A DNA stretch of 64,000 nt from Crystallibacter sulfonylureivorans_A. Lineage in GTDB: Bacteria > Actinomycetota > Actinomycetes > Actinomycetales > Micrococcaceae. Position numbers and translations under genes: made by a program. The DNA lies in assembly GCF_047607445.1 (NCBI RefSeq), contig NZ_JBLKRT010000002.1:1-64000 (forward strand), written 5' to 3'. The notes below the pieces were generated by a model, which saw only the letters and a program-made list of their open reading frames with translations, did not search any database and had not been told where the DNA came from. Within the stretch, counting starts at the first letter, position 1; every line of letters begins with the position of its first letter. Positions 8,544-16,660 of the stretch are shown here, piece after piece.

Positions 8544-10093
8544 GCTGCTGTTCCTAAAGCTTTGGCGCCGGTCATATGCATACCGAGTTCTTCGCGGCTG
8601 GTTTCAGTCGCCGTCTCCTCTGCGACCATCCGCCCCCCGTACATCACCAGCACGCGGTCGGACAACCGTAGGATCTCGTCCAGGTCTGCCGAGATCAGCA
8701 CCACGGCGCAGCCACGCGCCGTCGCTTCGGCAATCCGGTCGTAGAGGAATTCAATGGCGCCCAAGTCAACGCCCCGGGTCGGCTGTGCCAGGACGATGCA
8801 TTTGGGCTGCTCTTCAAGTTCCCGGGCCATGACAATCTTCTGCTGATTGCCGCCAGAGAGGGTGTGGCACTTGGCGTTGCGGCCCGACGTCCTAATGGCG
8901 TATTTGCTGATCATGTCGGTGCCCCACGCTTGCAGCGCGCGCGGGAAGGCATTAGCGAGTCCATTCCAGCCCCGGTGCCGGCGAAGCGTGCCCGCGGCGA
9001 GCCCCTCGAGGACCGACCCGTTGATTGGAATGCCCTCGCGGTGGCGGTCCTCCGAAACGTAGGAGAGCCCCAGATCGCGGCGCGCCGAGACCGTCAGCCG
9101 CGTCAAGTCAGTCCCGGCAAGCTCGATCTTCCCCGCGAGCGGGGACGCGGTGCCGATGAGGGTTTCCGCCAAGGCTGACTGGCCGTTGCCCTCGACCCCG
9201 GCGATCCCGACTACCTCCCCCGCCCTGACTTCGAAGGTGATCGAATCCAGCGCCGCATCGTGCTCGAACTTGGCGGTACTGAGGCCGGAGACCGACAAGA
9301 CGACGTCGTCTCCCGGCACGTTCCGGGTAATCCGTCCCAAATTAACGTCGCTCCGCCCTGTCATGGCGGCCACCACAGCGGAAGCGTCGAGGTCTCCGGC
9401 CGGTGCGGTGCTGACTGTGCGTCCATTGCGCAGGACGGTGATCCGGTCTGCCACGGCAAACACCTCCCGCAACTTGTGCGAGATGAAGATGATCGACGAA
9501 CCGTCAGCGGCAAGTTTCTTCAGGAGGACGAAAAGCTCCTCGGTCTCCTGCGGGGTCAGTACTGCTGTGGGCTCATCCAGGATGATGATCTTGGCCCCGC
9601 GGTAGAGCACCTTCGTGATCTCGAGCTTCTGCTGGGTCGCCACGTTAAGGCTGCCGGTGACCGTGTTCGGGTCAAGGGCCAGGCCCAGCCGCTCCATCGG
9701 ACCGCGGGCGGCCTCTTCCGCTCGGCCTCGGTCGAACAGGCCGCCGGTGCCGGGCTCGGCACCGAGGGTGATGTTCTCCAGTACCGAGAAGCTAGGCACC
9801 AGCATGAAGTGCTGGTGCACCATGCCGATGCCGTGCTCAATCGCGTCCATTGGCTTTTTGAGCTCGACTTCCCTGCCGCCCAAACGGATACTGCCGGCGT
9901 TCGGCCGGTACATGCCGAACAGAATCCTCATCAGCGTGGTTTTCCCGGCACCGTTCTCGCCCACGAGCGCGTGGATTTCACCGGGATAGAGGTCGAAATT
10001 GACGTTTTCATTGGCGACGACGGGGCCGAACGTCTTGGTAATCCCCTGCAGTTCCAGCACAGGGCTGGGGGCCGCCTGATCCTTACTGGACAT
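8540..10093 (-). CDS. Tandem ATP-binding protein of BMP-type ABC importer
   Basis: A 517-residue cytoplasmic protein with two fused ABC ATPase domains, as in simple-sugar and nucleoside importers. The first domain has Walker A GENGAGKT (about 45-52), Walker B IILDEPTAVLTP and a degenerate signature (LNVATQQKL). The second has the signature LSGGNQQK and CIVLAQPTRGVDLG, where the usual Asp-Glu of Walker B is Ala-Gln; this asymmetry is common in the family. It overlaps the lipoprotein gene by 11 bases and the downstream permease by 4. Confidence 0.94.
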   Translation of the reverse strand: MSSKDQAAPSPVLELQGITKTFGPVVANENVNFDLYPGEIHALVGENGAGKTTLMRILFGMYRPNAGSIRLGGREVELKKPMDAIEHGIGMVHQHFMLVPSFSVLENITLGAEPGTGGLFDRGRAEEAARGPMERLGLALDPNTVTGSLNVATQQKLEITKVLYRGAKIIILDEPTAVLTPQETEELFVLLKKLAADGSSIIFISHKLREVFAVADRITVLRNGRTVSTAPAGDLDASAVVAAMTGRSDVNLGRITRNVPGDDVVLSVSGLSTAKFEHDAALDSITFEVRAGEVVGIAGVEGNGQSALAETLIGTASPLAGKIELAGTDLTRLTVSARRDLGLSYVSEDRHREGIPINGSVLEGLAAGTLRRHRGWNGLANAFPRALQAWGTDMISKYAIRTSGRNAKCHTLSGGNQQKIVMARELEEQPKCIVLAQPTRGVDLGAIEFLYDRIAEATARGCAVVLISADLDEILRLSDRVLVMYGGRMVAEETATETSREELGMHMTGAKALGTAA

Positions 10094-11132
10094 TGACTTT
10101 CACTTCCCCGCTGGCGATCTTCGCCTCCAACTCGCTCAGGGCTGCGACGTTGTCCGCACCGAGGATCTTCTCGTCGTAAACCATTCCCCAGCCGTCCTCG
10201 GCGAACCCATAGCTCTGCTGGGACCCCGGCTTCAAGGTGCCGGCGGCAAAGTCCTCGGTCAACTGCTCGATCACTGCATCAACCTTCATTTCAACGCTGC
10301 CCGGAACCTTGCCGGGGGCCAGCGAACTCTTGTCGGTGACAATGCCGATGGGTGCGATCTCTTGGCCTGATTTGGCGGCATCGAAGATGCCCGCACCGGA
10401 CAGACCGGCGTAGGCGTACTGCGCGTACGCACCCTTGTTCTTCAGGGCCAGGCCGATTTCGCGACCCTTAGCCGGGTCAACGAAGGAGCCGACGTATTGG
10501 GCCGCGACCTTCATGTCTGGCGCAACATGCTCCACGCCCTGGACGTAGCCCGCTTCACAATTTTGGATGACCGGGGCGTTGACGCCTCCGATAAACCCGG
10601 CAGTGTCTGCGCCTGCCTCGCCGTTGACCGTGGCAGCCAAGGCTCCTGCCATGAAGCACCCTTCGGCGGTACGGAACTCGGCAGAAACCACCTCGGGACT
10701 GTCCACCGCACCGTCGAGGAAGACGAAGGTCGTGTCCGGGTTTTCCGACGCGGTGTCGATCAGGGCGTCAATCGCTTCGAACCCAAGCACGAACACCAGG
10801 TCGTTGGCATCGGCGGCGTCCTGCAGCAAGGGAGCGAAGTTCTGCGCCTGAAGCTGCCCCTCGTATGTGTTGACGGCTGCGCCGCCCTCCTCCAAGGACG
10901 CCTGAGCCTTGGCCGCCTGGTCGAAGAAGTCTCCGTCACCGAATGCGTTGTCGACGAAGATGCCGACGCTGAGCTCCGCTTCGCTGGCGCCGGCAGCTGC
11001 CGGAGCCTTTCCTCCACAGCCGGTCAGCAGCAAGCCCGCACAAGCCAGTCCAGCCACAACGGTCCAGCTTCTAAAGCTCGGAGCGTGGCGTCGCCCGTGG
11101 CGTGATGCGGCGATGGGTTCGATGGCGTTCAT
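10083..11132 (-). CDS. BMP-family substrate-binding lipoprotein
   Basis: An extracytoplasmic lipoprotein of about 349 residues. It has a basic n-region, a hydrophobic core and a lipobox ending LLLTGC, so Cys39 would be lipidated. The mature part follows the BMP/PnrA pattern (VGIFVDNAFGDGDFFDQA near the N-terminus, then VFVLGFEAIDAL and AGFIGG). The second ATG at 11132 is preferred because AAAGG lies 7 bases upstream; the first ATG at 11147 has no ribosome-binding site. BMP proteins bind purine or other nucleosides and some ABC sugars. It heads the eight-gene operon and is divergent from the dehydrogenase/FadR operon. Confidence 0.92.
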   Translation of the reverse strand: MNAIEPIAASRHGRRHAPSFRSWTVVAGLACAGLLLTGCGGKAPAAAGASEAELSVGIFVDNAFGDGDFFDQAAKAQASLEEGGAAVNTYEGQLQAQNFAPLLQDAADANDLVFVLGFEAIDALIDTASENPDTTFVFLDGAVDSPEVVSAEFRTAEGCFMAGALAATVNGEAGADTAGFIGGVNAPVIQNCEAGYVQGVEHVAPDMKVAAQYVGSFVDPAKGREIGLALKNKGAYAQYAYAGLSGAGIFDAAKSGQEIAPIGIVTDKSSLAPGKVPGSVEMKVDAVIEQLTEDFAAGTLKPGSQQSYGFAEDGWGMVYDEKILGADNVAALSELEAKIASGEVKVNVQ

Positions 11133-11236
11133 GGTCGTGCCTTTCATAAAGAACGGGGACTATCGGCATTTACCGTCGTTTTCTTCCAAGAAACTGCGTG
11201 GTTTCCCGTGACTGGAGTCACAGGCTAACATACAAT

Positions 11237-11248
11237 CATCATATGATG
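11237..11248. promoter_or_regulatory. Palindrome in the divergent intergenic region, candidate FadR-type operator
   Basis: CATCATATGATG is a perfect 12-base palindrome in the 193-base region between the BMP lipoprotein gene (minus) and the 2-hydroxyacid dehydrogenase gene (plus). GntR/FadR regulators bind short AT-rich palindromes, and a FadR-type gene lies two genes away at 12320. Autoregulation and joint control of both operons is the simple inference. Confidence 0.5.
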
Positions 11249-11325
11249 TGATCAACTGGTTTACGGAAGCACGTCGCAATGCGTCGAGGACCGGGCCTCT
11301 AATAGCACCTAAGGGAGATGAAGCG

Positions 11326-12279
11326 ATGAAGCGAGTTGTCGTCACAGACCACGCATTCCGTGATGTCACGATCGAAGAAGCAGCAGCAGTGGAGAACGGT
11401 GCGACGTTTGCCTGCTTCGCCTGCGTAGAGGAGCGGGAGACTGCAGATGCCGTGGCGGGCGCCGACGTCGCCATCGTCAACTTCGCGCCGATCACACGTG
11501 CTGTGCTGGAACGGATGAATACCGGGGCGACCGTGATCAGGTACGGAATTGGCTACGACAACGTGGACCTTGAGGCCGCACGTCAACTAGGCATCCAGGT
11601 GGCGAACGTGCCGGATTACGGCGTGGACACCGTAGCTGATCATGCGGTCGCATCGCTGCTGACCATGGCCCGCCGGATCCCCCTGTACAACCAGAGGATT
11701 CAGGCGAACGGATGGACCCGGCCCGGCGACGTGGGACCGATCCCAGGTTTCCGGTCCATGATCGTGGGGCTGGTGGGGATGGGGCGCATTGCGCAGGCCG
11801 TACACAAGAGGCTGGCGCCTTTCGGCTTCAGTTTTGTCGGCTTCGACCCGTTCTGCCCTGCCGAGGTCTTCGCCGAGCTTGGCATCGAGCAGGTAGGCCT
11901 CCAAGAACTCGCCGCATGTTCCCACGCCATCACCCTGCATGCTCCGAGCACGCCGGAAACCCACCGGATGATTGGAGATGACTTCTTCGCGCATGCACAG
12001 GAAGGCATCGTCCTGGTCAACACGGCACGCGGTCCCCTTGTCGACCTTGACGCCTTGGCGTCCGCCGTCAAAGACGGGAAGGTTGCCGGTGCCGTTCTGG
12101 ACGTTACCGATCCGGAGCCCTTGCCGGCCGACTCGCCGCTCCGCCTCATGCCGGAAGTTGTTCTTACACCCCATGCTGCCTTCTACGACGAAGATTCACT
12201 GCGCAATCTTCAGCAATTGGCGAGCGATGAAGCCGTGCGCGCCGTGCGCGGAGAGGAATTACGTTGCAGGGTTGTCTAA
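11326..12279 (+). CDS. D-isomer specific 2-hydroxyacid dehydrogenase
   Basis: A 317-residue NAD(H)-dependent dehydrogenase reducing a 2-keto acid or oxidising a D-2-hydroxyacid. The Rossmann motif is VGLVGMGRIAQ (about 147-157, with Ala at the third glycine position), and the catalytic set is Arg235 (NTARGPLVD), Glu264 in DPEPLP and His283 (TPHAAF). The ATG at 11326 follows AAGGGAG by 8 bases; an earlier in-frame ATG overlaps the candidate operator. It starts a plus-strand operon with a FadR-type regulator, an SDR and an aldehyde dehydrogenase. The substrate may be a glyoxylate/hydroxypyruvate-like or sugar-derived keto acid. Confidence 0.9.
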   Translation: MKRVVVTDHAFRDVTIEEAAAVENGATFACFACVEERETADAVAGADVAIVNFAPITRAVLERMNTGATVIRYGIGYDNVDLEAARQLGIQVANVPDYGVDTVADHAVASLLTMARRIPLYNQRIQANGWTRPGDVGPIPGFRSMIVGLVGMGRIAQAVHKRLAPFGFSFVGFDPFCPAEVFAELGIEQVGLQELAACSHAITLHAPSTPETHRMIGDDFFAHAQEGIVLVNTARGPLVDLDALASAVKDGKVAGAVLDVTDPEPLPADSPLRLMPEVVLTPHAAFYDEDSLRNLQQLASDEAVRAVRGEELRCRVV

Positions 12280-12319
12280 AGGAACCGACCGATACGCCAA
12301 GGAAAGGGGAACTGCCACG

Positions 12320-13078
12320 ATGGTAGCCACAAACGGCACCCAAGCCGCGGCGGCACCACGCAGCCAAATCAGGACCGCACGCAATCGACGGAACCGGCTG
12401 TCGGACCAGATCGCCGAAAAAATCAAGGACAAGCTCATAGCCGACGGACTCCAGCCCGGCGACAAGCTGCCCACGGAACCCGAACTGGCCGATTTGTACG
12501 ACGTCAGCCGGAGCGTGGTGCGGGAGGCCGGCAGGATCCTCGATGAGCGGGGCCTGGTCGACATTCGTCCCGGACGGGGAATGATTGTGGCCGAGTTTGA
12601 CGGCACATCGATCTCGCGGCAGTTCGAACTCATGCTTGAGTTAAAGCACGGCGCTTTTCCGGACCTGATGGAAATGCGTTTGGTTCTCGAAGTGGGTATG
12701 ACGGAACTGGCGGCCCAAAGGCGCACGCCGGCCGACGAAGCCCGGATCCGCACCGCCCTGAGGGAATTTTCTGCGGCCGGGGATGACCATGTCTCCGCCC
12801 TCGCGTGGGACCTGGAATTCCATGAGGCCATTGCCGCCGCGTCGGGCAACCAGTTTTTCGTGCATATCGTCAATCCCATCAACGAATATTTGCACCGCGT
12901 GTACGAAACAAGCCTCGGCTACGAAGCGGCGCAAAACCAGACAATGCTGGAGCACACGGAGATCGCTGAGGCAATCTTTGCCGGTGACGCCGCAGCCGCG
13001 CGGGAAGCCTCCCTGCGCCACCTCACCCGGATCTACGACTCGGCCGAGCAACTTATCGACCCGTTGAAGGATGCTTAG
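12320..13078 (+). CDS. GntR/FadR-family transcriptional regulator (FCD domain)
   Basis: A protein of about 252 residues. An N-terminal winged helix (about 27-95, with LPTEPELADLYDVSRSVVREA) is followed by an all-helical FCD ligand-binding domain containing the metal-site pattern (LEFHEAIAAASGN, EHTEIAEAI, SLRHL). FCD regulators typically sense organic acids or sugar acids. The ATG at 12320 follows GGAAAGGGGA; an upstream in-frame extension overlaps the preceding gene for hundreds of bases and is rejected. It is the likely regulator of both operons flanking the palindrome at 11237. Confidence 0.92.
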   Translation: MVATNGTQAAAAPRSQIRTARNRRNRLSDQIAEKIKDKLIADGLQPGDKLPTEPELADLYDVSRSVVREAGRILDERGLVDIRPGRGMIVAEFDGTSISRQFELMLELKHGAFPDLMEMRLVLEVGMTELAAQRRTPADEARIRTALREFSAAGDDHVSALAWDLEFHEAIAAASGNQFFVHIVNPINEYLHRVYETSLGYEAAQNQTMLEHTEIAEAIFAGDAAAAREASLRHLTRIYDSAEQLIDPLKDA

Positions 13079-13137
13079 GCTCCCGTGCCCAGAAATCAAA
13101 GCATCGTTCGCTTACCCCACACCTTAAGGAGCAATTC

Positions 13138-13950
13138 ATGACTTCGGTCGCCGCCGACCCCACGTTCCCGGAATACCTTGCCTGCAAGCCATCCGATTTC
13201 GGCCTGTCAGGCCGCCACATCGTCGTCACGGGTGCGGGCCGCGGGCTCGGCCAGGGGATGGCTCTGTCCGCTGCGCTGGCTGGCGCCCGCGTCACGCTGA
13301 TTGCCCGCTCGTCCGACCAGCTTGAAGAGACTGCCGATCTTGCGCGGCGTGCCGGGAGTCCGGAATGCTATGCCCACCCCGCCGATTTGTCGGACCTTGA
13401 GTCGATTCCCGCATTAGTAGATGCCATCAGCGAACGCGGCCCGATCGACGGTGTTGTCCACGCCGCCGGTGTCCAGCGCCGCAAGGACGCCGTTGATGTC
13501 ACGCCCGAGGACTGGCGCTTCGTCCAGACGATGAATGCTGAAGCTCCTTTTTTCCTCAGCACTGCCATCGCCAAGCGCCAGCAGGCCGAGTCCCGGCCGG
13601 GTTCCCATGTGTTCATCGGCTCGCTGAACAGCACCATCGCGTTGCCCCGGATTGCGCCGTACGTGGCCTCGAAAACAGCCATGGTCGGCATCGCACGCAT
13701 CCTGTCAACGGAGTGGTCCCGCTTTGGCATCCGCTCGAACGTCATCGGACCCGGTTACTTCCACACCCAACTGACCGAAGACCTGTTCAGCCAGCCGGGA
13801 CAGCGTGAACGGATCATGGGTCGCATTCCGATGGACCGACTGGGAACCCCAGCCGACCTCGGCGGAATGGCGGTCTTCCTGCTCTCGGATGCGTCCCGCT
13901 ATGTGACCGGCCAGCTCCTGAACGTCGACGGCGGCTGGTTGGCTGCCTGA
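13138..13950 (+). CDS. Short-chain dehydrogenase/reductase (SDR)
   Basis: A classical 270-residue SDR. It has the cofactor motif TGAGRGLG (31-38), the structural motif HAAG at 108-111 in place of NNAG, Ser162, and the catalytic YVASK with Tyr175 and Lys179. The C-terminal YVTGQLLNVDGGW is typical. AAGGAG lies 6 bases before the ATG. In sugar-acid pathways related SDRs oxidise gluconate, idonate or 3-hydroxy groups; the operon context here supports such a role without fixing the substrate. Confidence 0.92.
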   Translation: MTSVAADPTFPEYLACKPSDFGLSGRHIVVTGAGRGLGQGMALSAALAGARVTLIARSSDQLEETADLARRAGSPECYAHPADLSDLESIPALVDAISERGPIDGVVHAAGVQRRKDAVDVTPEDWRFVQTMNAEAPFFLSTAIAKRQQAESRPGSHVFIGSLNSTIALPRIAPYVASKTAMVGIARILSTEWSRFGIRSNVIGPGYFHTQLTEDLFSQPGQRERIMGRIPMDRLGTPADLGGMAVFLLSDASRYVTGQLLNVDGGWLAA

Positions 13951-13997
13951 GCCGGATCGACATCAGCGACCATTCCCTCACGACTGAAAGAGGCAAC

Positions 13998-15569
13998 ATG
14001 CCCATCACTGGACGATCAATCATTGCCAGCGAGCCCACCGTCGGTCTCCACGGCCGCACCAAGGCCATCAACCCGGCCACCGGGGAATCCCTCGACCCCG
14101 AATTCACCTTCGTCGGCCCGGCGGACGTAGACGCCGCGGCGAAACAGGCAGCGGAGGCATTCGACACTTACCGAACGACCACCCCTGACCAGCGCGCCGC
14201 GTTCCTTGAAGCCATTGCCGACAACCTGGACAGCATCAAAGATGAAGTCGTCCAGCGTGCACATCAGGAGACCGGGCTTCCTGTGGCCCGACTGCAGGGC
14301 GAGCACGGCCGCACCACGGGCCAGCTACGGATGTTCGCAGCCGAACTCCGACTGGGCGCCCACCAAGAGGTCCGGATCGACCGCGCACAACCGGACCGGC
14401 TTCCCGCAGCGGCGCCAGACATCCGCCAGCGCCAGATCCCCTTGGGGCCCGTGGCCGTCTTCGGTGCCAGCAATTTTCCGCTGGCATTCTCCACCGCCGG
14501 CGGCGATACCGCCTCGGCCCTGGCGGCTGGCTGCCCCGTGATAGTCAAGGCGCACAATGCCCACCCCGGTACGGCCGAACTCGTCGGTCAGGCCGTGACC
14601 CAGGCTGTCGCAGACTCCGGGCTGCCTGCCGGAACCTTCTCCCTCCTTTTCGGCTCAGGCAGCACCATCGGGCAGGAATTGGCAGCCCATCCCGCCGTCA
14701 AAGCCATCGGTTTCACCGGTTCCCAAGCGGCTGGCACCGACCTGATGCGCACAGCGGCGGCCCGGCCGGAGCCCATCCCCGTCTACGCCGAGATGTCGAG
14801 CATCAATCCGGTGGTTATCCTCCCGGAGGCGATGCAGGCAGATCCCGAGTCCCTCGCGGACGGGTTCGTCGGGTCGCTGACATTGGGGGCGGGCCAATTC
14901 TGCACCAACCCCGGCCTCGTCTTTGTTCCAAAGGAATCGCAGCGGTTCCTGGAACGCGCGAGCGCAGCTGTCACCGGAGCGCACGGCCAAACCATGCTGT
15001 CCCCCGCAATCGCCACCTCCTACCAGCAGGGGATCGCTGCCCTGGATCACCCCGGAGTGGAAGCGTTGGCTGCCGGCCTCCCCGGCGGCACTTTCAACGC
15101 TCCCGCCCCGGCGCTCTTCCGGACCACGGTGCGTCACTTCATGCAGAAGCCTGAACTCCAGGAAGAAGTCTTCGGCTCGGCAGCGCTCCTGGTCGAGTAC
15201 GCCGATGCCGCTGATCTACGCGAAGCGCTTGAGGGGCTCCACGGCCAACTGACCGCCACCATTCACTCGGCACCAGCCGACGGCACAGCGGTCCGCGACA
15301 TCCTGCCAGTGTTGGAACGCAAGGTTGGGCGAATCCTCTTTAACGGCTGGCCAACCGGGGTGGAGGTCAACCACACCATGGTCCATGGCGGCCCGTTCCC
15401 TGCTACCTCGGACAGTCGAACAACGTCTGTCGGCTCGCTGGCTATCTACCGCTTCCAGCGGCCGGTCAGCTACCAGAACGTCCCGGCCGAGTTCTTGCCG
15501 CCGGCTCTCACGGACGACAACCCGTGGTCGCTGCCCCGCAGGATCGACGGGACCCTCCACACAAGCTGA
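13998..15569 (+). CDS. Aldehyde dehydrogenase, 2-ketoglutarate semialdehyde dehydrogenase-like
   Basis: A 523-residue enzyme of the aldehyde dehydrogenase superfamily, longer than the one encoded at 2971. It resembles the 2,5-dioxovalerate dehydrogenase branch: GASNFPLAFS (Asn159), Lys184, the glutamate in YAEMSSINPV (Glu265) and the cysteine in GAGQFCTNPG (Cys302). In non-phosphorylative pentose and uronate pathways such an enzyme converts 2-ketoglutarate semialdehyde to 2-ketoglutarate, often downstream of an FAH-fold or dehydratase enzyme. This fits the FAH gene across the divergent promoter region, but the deaminase and VOC genes do not belong to the textbook route. It is the last gene before a hairpin. 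Confidence 0.9.
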   Translation: MPITGRSIIASEPTVGLHGRTKAINPATGESLDPEFTFVGPADVDAAAKQAAEAFDTYRTTTPDQRAAFLEAIADNLDSIKDEVVQRAHQETGLPVARLQGEHGRTTGQLRMFAAELRLGAHQEVRIDRAQPDRLPAAAPDIRQRQIPLGPVAVFGASNFPLAFSTAGGDTASALAAGCPVIVKAHNAHPGTAELVGQAVTQAVADSGLPAGTFSLLFGSGSTIGQELAAHPAVKAIGFTGSQAAGTDLMRTAAARPEPIPVYAEMSSINPVVILPEAMQADPESLADGFVGSLTLGAGQFCTNPGLVFVPKESQRFLERASAAVTGAHGQTMLSPAIATSYQQGIAALDHPGVEALAAGLPGGTFNAPAPALFRTTVRHFMQKPELQEEVFGSAALLVEYADAADLREALEGLHGQLTATIHSAPADGTAVRDILPVLERKVGRILFNGWPTGVEVNHTMVHGGPFPATSDSRTTSVGSLAIYRFQRPVSYQNVPAEFLPPALTDDNPWSLPRRIDGTLHTS

Positions 15570-15620
15570 GGCCCTCCCGCGGGTGGCTTGGTCTCCATAG
15601 TCAAGCCTTCCGCAAAGCAA

Positions 15621-15656
15621 CTGTTGACCCCATCTATCCCCAGGTGGGGTCAACAG
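15621..15656. terminator. Hairpin between converging operons
   Basis: CTGTTGACCCC (15621-15631) pairs with GGGGTCAACAG (15646-15656), an 11-bp perfect stem with a 14-base loop, between the aldehyde dehydrogenase stop (plus) and the nagB stop (minus). No long T run. The rest of 15570-15832 shows no gene. Confidence 0.7.
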
Positions 15657-15832
15657 TCATTCAGGTCGTCGGCCGTCGCTGGCCGAAGCCGAGGGACGCG
15701 TCGGACAGGCCCCTCACATCGAGGTTGCCGTTGTGTGGAAGCGCCGCCAACCCTGGGCGCGGATCTGCCCCGCGGTACCGTGCAGTGGGATCGCTCGCCT
15801 CTGTTCGTCTTGAACTTCTGCTCAGCGCCCGC

Positions 15833-16600
15833 CTAGGGTTTGCTCCGAAATGCATGACGGTAGTAGTCGGTGAGTTCAAGCAGGCCCGCGGCAGCCCCGT
15901 CAATGATGACAGTGGCCCGATTATGAAACTGCAAAACAGAGGCCGGGCACCTGCTTGAGACCGGTCCTTCTACCGCAGCTGCTATAGCCTGCGCCTTCTG
16001 CTCCCCTTGCGCCACGAGGAGCAGATGCTTAGCCTCAAGGATGGTTCCCAAACCTTGGGTGATGCAGTGTGTGGGCACTTCGTTCTGGCTGTTGAAGAAA
16101 CGTGCGTTGTCTGTGCGCGTCTGTTGCGTCAGCGTCTTGATCCTGGTCCGGGATTTCAACGACGACGTTGGTTCGTTGAAGCCGATGTGGCCGTTCGCCC
16201 CGATGCCCAGAATCTGAATGTCGATCCCCCCGGCGCGGGAGATCTTGTTTTCGAACTCAAGGCATCCTCGGTCGTGATCGGCGCTGTTTCCGTCGGGCAC
16301 CCTGACGCTCCCCGTCCTCATCTTCAGCGGACCAACTATGTCCCGCTGGACGAACGCGGCGTAGCTTGCGGGATGGCCGGCTGGGATGCCGACGTATTCA
16401 TCGAGAGCAAAGCCCGTTGTGCTGGATAAGTCGAGGGCGCCATCCCGGACCATGGCCGCCAGTTCCGAGTAAATTCCGGCAGGTGAGGATCCGGTGGCAA
16501 ACCCAAGCACTGCAGCCGATTTGGTAGAGACAGTTGACGCGATGATGCGAGCTGCCATCCGTCCGACGTCGGCGGCAGCGTCGACGATGATGACTTCCAT
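15833..16600 (-). CDS. nagB: Glucosamine-6-phosphate deaminase
   Basis: A 255-residue aldose-ketose isomerase/deaminase that converts glucosamine-6-phosphate to fructose-6-phosphate and ammonia. It contains the NagB signatures LGFATGSSPAGIY, FALDEYVG with the catalytic Asp68, and LGIGANGHIGFNEP with the catalytic His138. AGGAGG lies 4 bases before the ATG. It is the third gene of the minus-strand operon RpiR, D-lactate dehydrogenase, nagB. Together with nagA (36229), murQ and anmK it completes conversion of MurNAc and GlcNAc units to glycolysis. Confidence 0.95.
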   Translation of the reverse strand: MEVIIVDAAADVGRMAARIIASTVSTKSAAVLGFATGSSPAGIYSELAAMVRDGALDLSSTTGFALDEYVGIPAGHPASYAAFVQRDIVGPLKMRTGSVRVPDGNSADHDRGCLEFENKISRAGGIDIQILGIGANGHIGFNEPTSSLKSRTRIKTLTQQTRTDNARFFNSQNEVPTHCITQGLGTILEAKHLLLVAQGEQKAQAIAAAVEGPVSSRCPASVLQFHNRATVIIDGAAAGLLELTDYYRHAFRSKP

Positions 16601-16660
16601 TTTCCTCCTATGCAGTTGGTATTGTGTGGGCTTGCCTTGACAGGGCGTCGCTCGGGCAGG

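Noticed and set aside
11972..12319. Upstream extension of the FadR-type regulator
   Set aside because: Overlaps the 2-hydroxyacid dehydrogenase gene out of frame and is Ser/Arg-rich shadow sequence.
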